Positions 1 through 6,025 of a stretch of DNA of 10,293 nucleotides are shown piece by piece (positions within the stretch are counted from its first letter, which is position 1; each line of letters starts with the position of its first letter). The DNA lies in the NCBI GenBank assembly GCA_031285815.1, contig JAITVM010000297.1:1-10293 (forward strand). The letters run 5' to 3'. The notes under the pieces were generated by a model, which worked only from the letters and a program-made list of their open reading frames with translations, was not told the origin of the DNA and searched no databases. Source of the DNA: Clostridiales bacterium (GTDB lineage: Bacteria; Bacillota; Clostridia; Lachnospirales; JAITVM01). Made by a program: the position numbers and the translations under genes.

Positions 1-754
1 GTATGATTTCGTTTATAGTTTTACCCCATTCATCAATTGTATCATTCAGCCATAAAAGCGATACCTCGGTACGGTGCGTCATAATTTCTTCTGCAGGCTT
101 ATCATCAAAATCAAATAAATTATGGATAAATTCCATCTCTTCATGGTCAATTGCGCCCTTCTCGCCCCCGGCATCAACCATTAGCCTTATCTCTTCTTCC
201 GTAACCTCCTCCTCGTTTGCGTTAGGGTCTATCCCAACCAAACGCAATGCGGCATTAGTAGATAGGGTTAAAAACCAAATTATTGGCGAGAATATTTTTG
301 ATATTATAAATACCAGCCCGGATAACGAAAGCCCAATAGTCTCGGCGTGTGACATCGCCACCCTTTTTGGCACTAATTCCCCAAAAACCAAAGTAAAATA
401 AGATAATACTAAAGTTATAGTTATTACAGAAATTGTATTAAGCGTTGGTACAGGAACCCTAACGCCTACCTTAATAAGAAATTCTGTAAGCAAACTGGCA
501 AAATTATCTGCCGCAAAAGCACTGCCCAAAAACCCGGCAAGGGTTATGCCTACTTGAATAACAGATAAAAACCTGGCGGGCTGCGCCACAAGGGCTAATA
601 AACGCGCCGCTTTTTTATTGCCCTCCGCCGCCATTTTGGCCAGCTTCCTATCGTTGATGGATATAATAGCTATTTCCGCACAGGCGAATACCGCATTAAT
701 AGATATAAGGGTTACTTGCAATAATAGCGGCCATAGGATTCCCCCACTGCCCAT
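1..754 (-). CDS. CNNM/CBS-domain membrane protein (hemolysin-like, CorC/TlyC family), 3' end missing
   Basis: The first 251 residues are present and the gene runs off the left edge. It begins at ATG 754-752, preceded by a purine-rich AAAGGGG ribosome site. Residues 1-190 form a DUF21/CNNM membrane domain: hydrophobic segments lie near residues 6-32, 62-82, 104-125 and 140-165, and the family signature GELVPKR is at 125-131. An acidic linker rich in Glu follows (179-190). The first CBS domain starts near residue 222 with the typical IMTHRTEV motif. Family members normally have about 410-450 residues, with a second CBS domain and a C-terminal CorC_HlyC domain, so roughly 40% lies outside the window. 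These proteins sit in the cytoplasmic membrane and are linked to Mg2+/Co2+ or other divalent-ion efflux; the 'hemolysin' label is historical. The gene is divergent from spoIVB. The family is clear; the transported ion is not. Confidence 0.92.
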   Translation of the reverse strand, partial: MGSGGILWPLLLQVTLISINAVFACAEIAIISINDRKLAKMAAEGNKKAARLLALVAQPARFLSVIQVGITLAGFLGSAFAADNFASLLTEFLIKVGVRVPVPTLNTISVITITLVLSYFTLVFGELVPKRVAMSHAETIGLSLSGLVFIISKIFSPIIWFLTLSTNAALRLVGIDPNANEEEVTEEEIRLMVDAGGEKGAIDHEEMEFIHNLFDFDDKPAEEIMTHRTEVSLLWLNDTIDEWGKTINEII

Positions 755-798
755 TTTAAAACCCCTTTCCCCTAGATTTTGTTATACGCGAGAAGTTT

Positions 799-827
799 AT
801 TATAATAAATAAAATTCTATCCGTCAA
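799..827 (-). promoter_or_regulatory. sigma-A-type promoter for the CNNM/CBS gene
   Basis: Read on the minus strand, a -35 box TTGACG (827-822) is followed by a 17-base spacer and a perfect -10 box TATAAT (804-799). Transcription would begin near 792, leaving a leader of about 38 bases before the ATG at 754. The match to consensus and the ideal spacing make this convincing, though it rests on sequence only. Confidence 0.75.
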
Positions 828-914
828 AAATATATTATTATTTTAGATCCCAAAACTGTAAATTATTTTAAAGCCTTATATCATTTGATCTTTTCATATT
901 TTCAAAATTAACTA

Positions 915-944
915 GTATAAGAGGTTTGCAAAAAGGTTAAGTTA
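915..944 (+). promoter_or_regulatory. candidate forespore (sigma-F/sigma-G type) promoter for spoIVB
   Basis: GTATA (915-919) is followed after 15 bases by GGTTAAGTTA (935-944). This resembles the sigma-F pattern recalled from Bacillus, GYATA then GG-rich/A-rich -10, with one clear mismatch. In Bacillus spoIVB is transcribed in the forespore, mainly by sigma-G, so a forespore promoter is expected here. Initiation near 951 would leave a short leader carrying the ribosome site at 972-980. Short degenerate motifs occur by chance in A/T-rich DNA, so this is tentative. Confidence 0.35.
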
Positions 945-985
945 ATAATATAGGCATAAACACAATAGATTAGGAAGTGATTAAA

Positions 986-2272
986 ATGTGGTACAATATT
1001 TTCAAGTTCGGCAAACGGGCTTTAAAAAATATATTTTTATTATTATTATGCTTTTCAATGGCGTATTTTATTACATCGATTATTGTTTTTCCCGAAAATA
1101 TAAAGTTAATAGAAGGAGAAAAACAATATTTTCATTTTAGGCTGCCAATAGAAGCAACAATCGAGCCTGACACGGTTAGCGCACTTAAAATTAACAATAA
1201 ACCTGTGCGCGGTAATTTAAAAATAAACTTATATGAAAATACTGAGCTTTTGGCGGAAGAGTCTGGGACTGCTAATATGACGCTAAACGCATTTGGCATA
1301 GATGTAAAAGACGTTAAACTGGATTTTTTGCCGGATGACGAATTAAATGTTATCCCTTGCGGCTCTACAATAGGGGTCGAAATAAAAACAGACGGCATAT
1401 TAGTCTTAGCTACTGATTACCTAACAAATATTGACGGCAAAAATGTATGCCCCGCAGAAAATATTTTGCAGACAGGGGATGCTATATTAAAAATAAATGG
1501 CAAGGATCTTGTTGACCAAACTGATTTAAAAGATGAAATCGAAAACAGCACAGGCGAAGTTAGTTTAGAAATTAAAAGGGGCCCGGAAATTTCACATATA
1601 AAAATAATACCTGAAACCGCAAAAAAAGATGGTAAAAGAAAAATTGGTGTACATGTTAGGGATAAAACCAAGGGTATAGGGACACTTACATACTACCATC
1701 CTGAAAGCAGGGTTTTCGGTGCTTTGGGCCATGGAATAGTAGATATTGATACAAAACAAATTATGGATATTAAGGACGGGAATATTTACAGGGCGAGAAT
1801 TGGTGATATAATAAAAGGGAAAAAAGGGGCCCCCGGTGAACTTTCCGGAAAAATAATTGATAATGAATCGATTGGTTCAATAAAAAAGAATGACCCGTTA
1901 GGGATATATGGTATAATTGACGAAAATGATGTTTCTTACTTTAATGCTGAGAAAAAGAAGATAGGGCTTCAAAACGATATCCACGAAGGGCCCGCAAAGG
2001 TCCTAACAAATGTAGAAGATGAAATTGTCAAGGAATATGATATTTATATTGACTCTGTTAACAAATATACGAAAGACGACTCTAAGGGCATGGTTATCAG
2101 AATAACAGACCCAGAATTATTATCTAAGACAAACGGCATTGTCCAAGGCATGAGCGGCAGCCCAATTTTACAGGATGAAAAAGTTATTGGGGCGGTTACG
2201 CACGTATTCGTACAGGACCCAACGAAGGGTTATGGGATCTTTATCGAAAATATGTTAAAGCAAGAGCTGTAA
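986..2272 (+). CDS. spoIVB: SpoIVB peptidase (S55 family), sporulation signalling protease
   Basis: The product has 428 residues from ATG 986. I prefer this start to the in-frame GTG at 977 because AGGAAGTGA (972-980) is then correctly placed as the ribosome site and would overlap the GTG. An N-terminal membrane anchor spans about residues 12-36, a PDZ domain about 105-195, and the S55 protease domain the rest. The triad is visible: His249 in GHGIVD, Asp375 in ITDPE and Ser390 in GMSGSP. The Asp-Ser distance (15) equals that of Bacillus subtilis D363/S378, and the His-Ser distance is 141 against 142. The family protein is secreted from the forespore into the intermembrane space, where it cleaves SpoIVFA to activate the SpoIVFB protease and so pro-sigma-K. 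It lies 54 bases upstream of spo0A, a classic endospore-former arrangement. A forespore promoter is suggested upstream. Confidence 0.96.
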   Translation: MWYNIFKFGKRALKNIFLLLLCFSMAYFITSIIVFPENIKLIEGEKQYFHFRLPIEATIEPDTVSALKINNKPVRGNLKINLYENTELLAEESGTANMTLNAFGIDVKDVKLDFLPDDELNVIPCGSTIGVEIKTDGILVLATDYLTNIDGKNVCPAENILQTGDAILKINGKDLVDQTDLKDEIENSTGEVSLEIKRGPEISHIKIIPETAKKDGKRKIGVHVRDKTKGIGTLTYYHPESRVFGALGHGIVDIDTKQIMDIKDGNIYRARIGDIIKGKKGAPGELSGKIIDNESIGSIKKNDPLGIYGIIDENDVSYFNAEKKKIGLQNDIHEGPAKVLTNVEDEIVKEYDIYIDSVNKYTKDDSKGMVIRITDPELLSKTNGIVQGMSGSPILQDEKVIGAVTHVFVQDPTKGYGIFIENMLKQEL

Positions 2273-2274
2273 GA

Positions 2275-2281
2275 TGTCGAT
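2275..2281 (+). promoter_or_regulatory. possible 0A box upstream of spo0A
   Basis: TGTCGAT matches the Spo0A binding consensus TGNCGAA in 6 of 7 positions and lies just after the spoIVB stop codon. A second near match, TATCGAA, lies 33 bases upstream inside spoIVB (2242-2248). Autoregulation of spo0A through 0A boxes is known in Bacillus. A seven-base motif with one mismatch is weak evidence by itself. Confidence 0.25.
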
Positions 2282-2304
2282 TAATAGTTTAAGTAAGACT
2301 ACAG

Positions 2305-2327
2305 TAATAATCAAGGAGGGATTATTA
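2305..2327 (+). promoter_or_regulatory. hairpin presenting the spo0A Shine-Dalgarno in its loop
   Basis: TAATAATC (2305-2312) and GATTATTA (2320-2327) are perfect reverse complements. The seven bases between them, AAGGAGG (2313-2319), are the ribosome binding site. The last paired base, A2327, is the first base of the proposed ATT start codon. The stem has one G-C pair, at the loop, and is otherwise A-T, so it may be only marginally stable. It could expose the ribosome site while partly holding the start codon. Confidence 0.5.
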
Positions 2328-3097
2328 TTTCTGATAATAGAAAAATAAGGCTCGCTATTATTGACGATAACGCAGAAATGTGTAGGTCTATAGCCAGCTA
2401 TATGGAGAAAACCGGTAAATTCGAAATAGTTTTTGTAGCCTATGATGGGGCAAGCGGCTTAAGCTCAATATTAGAAAAAGCGCCTGATGTTGTCATATTA
2501 GACATTCTGCTCCCCGAGCGTGATGGGATTAGTATCTTAGAATATATGCGCGATATAAAGGAGCGCCCCGTATTTATAATGCTTACGGCTGTCGGCCAAG
2601 AAAACATAACCCGGCAGGTTCTGGAATTGGGCGCAAACTATGTTATTTTGAAACCATTTAATATGGATATCTTACTGAAAAGGGTCCTGGAATTATATTC
2701 TGTTAAAAATAAAGTTAGCGAGAATGATTTTTTTATCGAGGCGACCCCGAAGATTAATAAAGATGAAGCAATAACTACCATGCTACAAAAAATCGGCATA
2801 CCAATTAATTTAAAAGGCTACAACTATTTAAAAATAGCCGCATCCCTTAGTTTAGATGACCCTAAGCTATTAGAGTCCATTACCAAACTGCTTTACCCGA
2901 CAATAGCTAAAGAATGCGGGAGTACCGCTTCCAGGGTTGAAAGGGATATTAGGCACTCGATAGAAGTTGCATGGGGCCGGGGCAAGGGCCAATATTATTA
3001 TGATATGATAGGCTATGGCGGCGCCAGTGAAGAAAAACCCACAAACGGCGCATTTATCTCAACAATTGTAGAAAAATTAAGAAGGCAGTTAAGCTAG
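2327..3097 (+). CDS. spo0A: Spo0A, sporulation response regulator (apparent ATT start)
   Basis: Starting at ATT 2327 the product has 256 residues, the usual size. The only in-frame ATG (2378) would remove the acidic pocket Asp13-Asp14. No ATG, GTG or TTG occurs between the strong ribosome site AGGAGG (2314-2319) and that ATG, while ATT 2327 sits 7 bases after the site and gives an N-terminus like other Spo0A proteins (SDNRKIRLAI). The receiver domain covers residues 5-125, with phosphorylated Asp59, Thr87 and Lys109. The DNA-binding Spo0A_C domain covers about 145-256, with the hallmark stretches TASRVERDIRH and IEVAWGRG. The phosphoprotein binds 0A boxes to switch on early sporulation genes and repress transition-state genes. 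It follows spoIVB and ends at a terminator. Identity is certain; the start codon is an inference, and ATT 2324 or an ATG-to-ATT base error are alternatives. Confidence 0.95.
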   Translation: MSDNRKIRLAIIDDNAEMCRSIASYMEKTGKFEIVFVAYDGASGLSSILEKAPDVVILDILLPERDGISILEYMRDIKERPVFIMLTAVGQENITRQVLELGANYVILKPFNMDILLKRVLELYSVKNKVSENDFFIEATPKINKDEAITTMLQKIGIPINLKGYNYLKIAASLSLDDPKLLESITKLLYPTIAKECGSTASRVERDIRHSIEVAWGRGKGQYYYDMIGYGGASEEKPTNGAFISTIVEKLRRQLS

Positions 3098-3107
3098 GTT
3101 ACAAATG

Positions 3108-3152
3108 GGGCTACCGCATACAAATTTTATAAGTATAGGTAGCCCTTTTTTA
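3108..3152 (+). terminator. intrinsic terminator after spo0A
   Basis: GGGCTACC (3108-3115) and GGTAGCCC (3138-3145) form a perfect 8-bp stem around a 22-base loop, followed directly by a run of T from 3146. It lies 11 bases past the spo0A stop. Read from the opposite strand the hairpin has no U tract after it, so it is probably not an efficient terminator for rex. Confidence 0.85.
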
Positions 3153-3158
3153 TTTTAA

Positions 3159-3791
3159 TTACTGCCGGTTTAGGTTGTATGAAAGTGTCATCAAGCTATC
3201 GCTCAAATGGACATTTTCAATACTGGCCCCTTGTTTTTCTAAACATTGCAGGTCCTTATTTGTAAAGTTCCAAATCGCTTTGACGCCACAGCCCAAAATT
3301 TTTTCGGCAACTTCCTGTGCTTTAGATTTAGTTACAGTCAACACCGCAATATCTACCTGGTTCTTCTCTATAAACGATAGCAAAGAATCGGCACCCATAA
3401 TTTTAAGGCCATTTACTTCCTTGCCAATCAGCTGTGAATCGCTATCAAAAAGGGCTATAAAATTAAAACCGCTGGAAATAAAATTTTCATACTTAACAAG
3501 CGCATGCCCCAAGTTGCCCACACCAACTAATATTAGGTTATAATTACGGCCAAGGCCAAGGATTTTTTTTATCTCATTATATAAGCTTTCAACATTATAA
3601 CCATAGCCCTGCTGGCCAAAGCAGCCAAAATTATTCAAATCCTGCCGGATTTGCGACGCAGTAATATTCATCCTTTCGCTTAACTCCTTAGATGAAATCC
3701 TGGGTATGCCGCGGCTAACCAATTCACCTAAATATCTATAATATCTGGGCAGCCTTTTAATCACGGCTGTAGACACCTTTTTATTATTCAA
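3159..3791 (-). CDS. rex: Rex, redox-sensing transcriptional repressor
   Basis: The product has 210 residues, the normal length. The start is TTG (3791-3789), supported by AGGGTGG seven bases upstream on the minus strand; no better start is seen. Residues 1-75 form the winged-helix DNA-binding domain: the opening RLPRYYRYL and the recognition region ITASQIRQDLNNFG are typical, and FGQQGYGYNV forms the wing. Residues 80-205 form a Rossmann fold with GVGNLG at 90-95 for NADH/NAD+ binding. The C-terminal helix is the domain-swapping helix of the dimer. Rex dimers bind TTGT-type palindromes when NAD+ dominates and release DNA when NADH rises, controlling fermentation genes in Clostridia. Here it stands alone, convergent with spo0A, with no fermentation genes next to it. 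Repeats upstream could be involved in its own control. Confidence 0.95.
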   Translation of the reverse strand: MNNKKVSTAVIKRLPRYYRYLGELVSRGIPRISSKELSERMNITASQIRQDLNNFGCFGQQGYGYNVESLYNEIKKILGLGRNYNLILVGVGNLGHALVKYENFISSGFNFIALFDSDSQLIGKEVNGLKIMGADSLLSFIEKNQVDIAVLTVTKSKAQEVAEKILGCGVKAIWNFTNKDLQCLEKQGASIENVHLSDSLMTLSYNLNRQ

Positions 3792-3815
3792 AGCAAAACC
3801 ACCCTAAACTCAATT

Positions 3816-3862
3816 ATTATAATGCCCTCTTTATATAATGGTGCTTGTATAGCACTTGTATA
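3816..3862 (-). promoter_or_regulatory. rex upstream region: -10-like box and two direct repeats
   Basis: On the minus strand a TATAAT sequence (3821-3816) lies 24 bases upstream of the rex TTG, but I see no good -35 box at the right distance. Upstream are two identical copies of CTTGTATA in plus-strand sense (3844-3851 and 3855-3862), 11 bases apart, about one helical turn. GTGCT and AGCAC (3841-3845, 3851-3855) add a small inverted repeat. The repeats contain TTGT, as Rex sites do, but do not form the usual TTGT...ACAA palindrome. Confidence 0.35.
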
Positions 3863-3974
3863 TAACATTTCTAAATTTAGTAATTCTGTCTGCCACACTA
3901 AGTAAAATTATACAACTTATTAAAATAATTGTCAATTTACCAAAGATTTTTGACCGGCTTAACAGAAAAATGGC

Positions 3975-5198
3975 TTATAAAAGAAGTTCTGTAAGCGCCC
4001 TCCCGTCAGTTTCCCAAGGCTCTATATTTAATATCCGCAGCGCTGTTGGGCAAATATCCATAATAGACCCTTTTGGGGCAATGATATTTTTCCTGATGCC
4101 TTTACCCAAGGCTATTATCGAGGTTGTATAGCCGGGCTGCCTTAATGAATAACCATGTGAGCCTTTATGCACATCATTCTCTAATTCATAGAAATAATAA
4201 TTTTCCGCCGCCTCAATGCCTAATACATACCCATCCGAAAAGCCGGATTCGTCCATCTCCCCCTTGCTCAGAAGCCGTTTTACCGGCCCGCCTTCTTTAA
4301 TCATTTCATCCAATTTTTTTTCTATCAAACCCAATTTGCTTTTATCATATAATTTTAAAAATGCAGAACCGCCACAACTTTTAAACCAAGCAGAATATGA
4401 CCTTAATTTGTGGCCTTTAAAATCCGCCATCCCCAATTGTTTTAAAATCTCGTTTGGGCAATATTCTTTCTGCGATTCTAAACAGGAGTGGTCGCCAAAA
4501 ATAAGCATCGTTGTTTTTTCCAGCAGCTTATTTTTTTCAAGGTTTTTAAATAATTTTTCAAGCCTTTCGGCATGCCTATCTACCGCATCGTAGGACTCTT
4601 TAGAATGGGGCCCGTACATATGGTCATTCGTATCAACATCTGTAAAATGGGAAAATATTAAATCAGGCTTTTTATTTTTTATAACGTCAAGTAAGCATGC
4701 AAAGGCAAAATTATCAAGGGCAGGCTGCCTTACACCTCTTAAAAGCCGCCCATACTTAAAAATCATTTCAAGCTGGAAGAGCTTAGGCCCATTTTTTAAA
4801 GATGCCATAAGCTGTGTTTCCTTGCCTCTGGGTAAAATTTCCGGAATATTATATTTTACCGGCGCCTTTGCGGTTACCGGCCACAAAAGGGACGCCACCT
4901 TTAATTTATTCCTATTAGCCGCCCTGAATAAATTATCAGTTTTAATACATGATTCAAACCAGTTCCAATCGGGCTTTAAATTACCCGGGTCGAATACAAA
5001 ATTTTCAATGACTTTATGTTTTTTTGGCAACACGCCCGTTACAATTGATGCATGGGCAACATATGTATTTGAAACAAAAACGGAGGAAACTTCGTTTACA
5101 TATGAGGCGCGGTTTAAATATTTTTTTAACCTTTCATGTTTTAGTATTAATTGAAATTTATCTGTGCCCACTGCGTCAAGCGAAATTAACAATAACAT
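3975..5198 (-). CDS. alkaline-phosphatase-superfamily protein, type I phosphodiesterase/nucleotide pyrophosphatase-like
   Basis: The product has 407 residues, with ATG 5198-5196 preceded by a GGGGG ribosome site. The metal-centre motifs of the nucleotide pyrophosphatase/phosphodiesterase family appear in order: Asp8 in ISLDAVG, the likely nucleophile Thr45 in NTYVAHASIVTG, Asp189 and His193 in TDVDTNDHMYGP, Asp236-His237 in FGDHS, and His348 in GSHGY. Together they would hold two Zn ions and attack a phosphodiester or pyrophosphate bond. The catalytic Asp is almost at the N-terminus and there is no signal peptide or anchor, so the enzyme should be cytoplasmic, unlike many relatives. The substrate cannot be read from the sequence. 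It is upstream of rex on the same strand, 183 bases away, and is probably a separate unit. A -10-like TATACT lies at 5256-5251 on the minus strand without a convincing -35. Confidence 0.85.
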   Translation of the reverse strand: MLLLISLDAVGTDKFQLILKHERLKKYLNRASYVNEVSSVFVSNTYVAHASIVTGVLPKKHKVIENFVFDPGNLKPDWNWFESCIKTDNLFRAANRNKLKVASLLWPVTAKAPVKYNIPEILPRGKETQLMASLKNGPKLFQLEMIFKYGRLLRGVRQPALDNFAFACLLDVIKNKKPDLIFSHFTDVDTNDHMYGPHSKESYDAVDRHAERLEKLFKNLEKNKLLEKTTMLIFGDHSCLESQKEYCPNEILKQLGMADFKGHKLRSYSAWFKSCGGSAFLKLYDKSKLGLIEKKLDEMIKEGGPVKRLLSKGEMDESGFSDGYVLGIEAAENYYFYELENDVHKGSHGYSLRQPGYTTSIIALGKGIRKNIIAPKGSIMDICPTALRILNIEPWETDGRALTELLL

Positions 5199-5285
5199 TT
5201 TTAACCCCCAAATAATTTAAATTTATTTCAAAAAAATATTTCTATCTATAAGTATAATGTATTTTTTGTTAAACATACGGGTATA

Positions 5286-5334
5286 GGCTAAATATACGCC
5301 AACCCGCTTCTACATATTATAATATATTTTAGCC
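5286..5334. repeat. imperfect inverted repeat in the divergent intergenic region
   Basis: GGCTAAATATA (5286-5296) and TATATTTTAGCC (5323-5334) are reverse complements apart from one extra base. Just inside the right arm is a perfect 12-base palindrome, ATATTATAATAT (5314-5325). The element lies between the phosphodiesterase gene and the sigma-factor promoter and ends 19 bases before that promoter's -35 box. It could be an operator or RNA hairpin; no T run follows on either strand, so it is not an obvious terminator. Confidence 0.4.
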
Positions 5335-5352
5335 GCCGGTACATAAATATTT

Positions 5353-5381
5353 TTGCTATCCTTGCCAATTTTTATTATACT
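5353..5381 (+). promoter_or_regulatory. sigma-A-type promoter for the ECF sigma operon
   Basis: TTGCTA (5353-5358), a 17-base spacer and TATACT (5376-5381) form a good housekeeping promoter. Transcription would start near 5388, about 38 bases before the ATG at 5426. I do not see an ECF-type promoter (AAC-rich -35 with a CGT-type -10) that would show autoregulation. Confidence 0.6.
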
Positions 5382-5425
5382 TTAACCATATACAAATTTC
5401 ACCCTATCTGAAAGGAGGTTCCCCT

Positions 5426-6001
5426 ATGTTGTTTGAAAAAGCAAAAAATGGCGATATAGATTCTTTTGAAAAATTAATTTTAGAATATGAAAAATTATAT
5501 TTTAATATCGCCTATAGGATACTTAATGATATTGAAGACGCTAAGGACGCCACCCAAACCGGGCTAATAAAAATCTATAAAAACTTTGGTAAATGCGCCA
5601 GCCATAATGTTTTTAAAGCATGGAGCTGTAAAATAATCACAAATACTTCAATCGACTACTTAAGGCATAAAAAACGGCACTATACCGAACCCTTAGATAA
5701 AGGTACCGAATATGGCGGCGTTACAATTAATACAGAATTAAAATCCGATTCCCCTACCCCCGAGGAAACCCTTATAAATAAAGAAAGGGCTCAGCTAATT
5801 ATGGATTCGGTAAATATGCTCGATACGAAATATAAAACAGTTATTATACTTAGGGATTTAAACGGGTTTAGCTATGAAGAAATCGCCCAAATCACAGGCC
5901 AGCCTGTCGGCACTGTAAAATCTAGGATATCACGCGCCAGAAACAATTTGAAAAAGCTGCTGGAAGGGCGATTGGAACATAAAAACATAAAAAACGTTTA
6001 A
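5426..6001 (+). CDS. ECF-family RNA polymerase sigma factor
   Basis: The product has 191 residues and starts at ATG 5426 after an ideal AAAGGAGG site. Sigma region 2 covers about residues 8-80, including the core-binding and -10-melting helices around DAKDATQTGLIKIYKNF. An acidic linker rich in Glu, Ser and Thr follows (90-118). Region 4 covers about 122-180, with the helix-turn-helix YEEIAQITGQPVGTVKSRISRAR that reads the -35 element. Regions 1 and 3 are absent, as in ECF (group 4) sigma factors. The next gene, 24 bases downstream, encodes a ZAS-type anti-sigma factor, the usual partner that holds such a sigma at the membrane. The resemblance is to the RpoE/SigW-type groups. The regulon and signal are unknown, so I give no specific sigma name. 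Confidence 0.94.
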   Translation: MLFEKAKNGDIDSFEKLILEYEKLYFNIAYRILNDIEDAKDATQTGLIKIYKNFGKCASHNVFKAWSCKIITNTSIDYLRHKKRHYTEPLDKGTEYGGVTINTELKSDSPTPEETLINKERAQLIMDSVNMLDTKYKTVIILRDLNGFSYEEIAQITGQPVGTVKSRISRARNNLKKLLEGRLEHKNIKNV

Positions 6002-6025
6002 GACTTTGAAAGGAGGGAGTAATTT

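Noticed and set aside
3..401. Plus-strand open frame of 132 residues at the left edge
   Set aside because: It is antisense to the clearly coding CNNM/CBS gene and its Ser/Ile-rich product looks like a shadow translation.
977..985. GTG start for spoIVB
   Set aside because: The GTG lies inside the ribosome site AGGAAGTGA; ATG 986 has ideal spacing.
2378..2380. ATG 2378 as the spo0A start
   Set aside because: It would remove the first beta strand and the acidic pocket Asp13-Asp14 of the receiver domain, and no ribosome site is correctly spaced before it.
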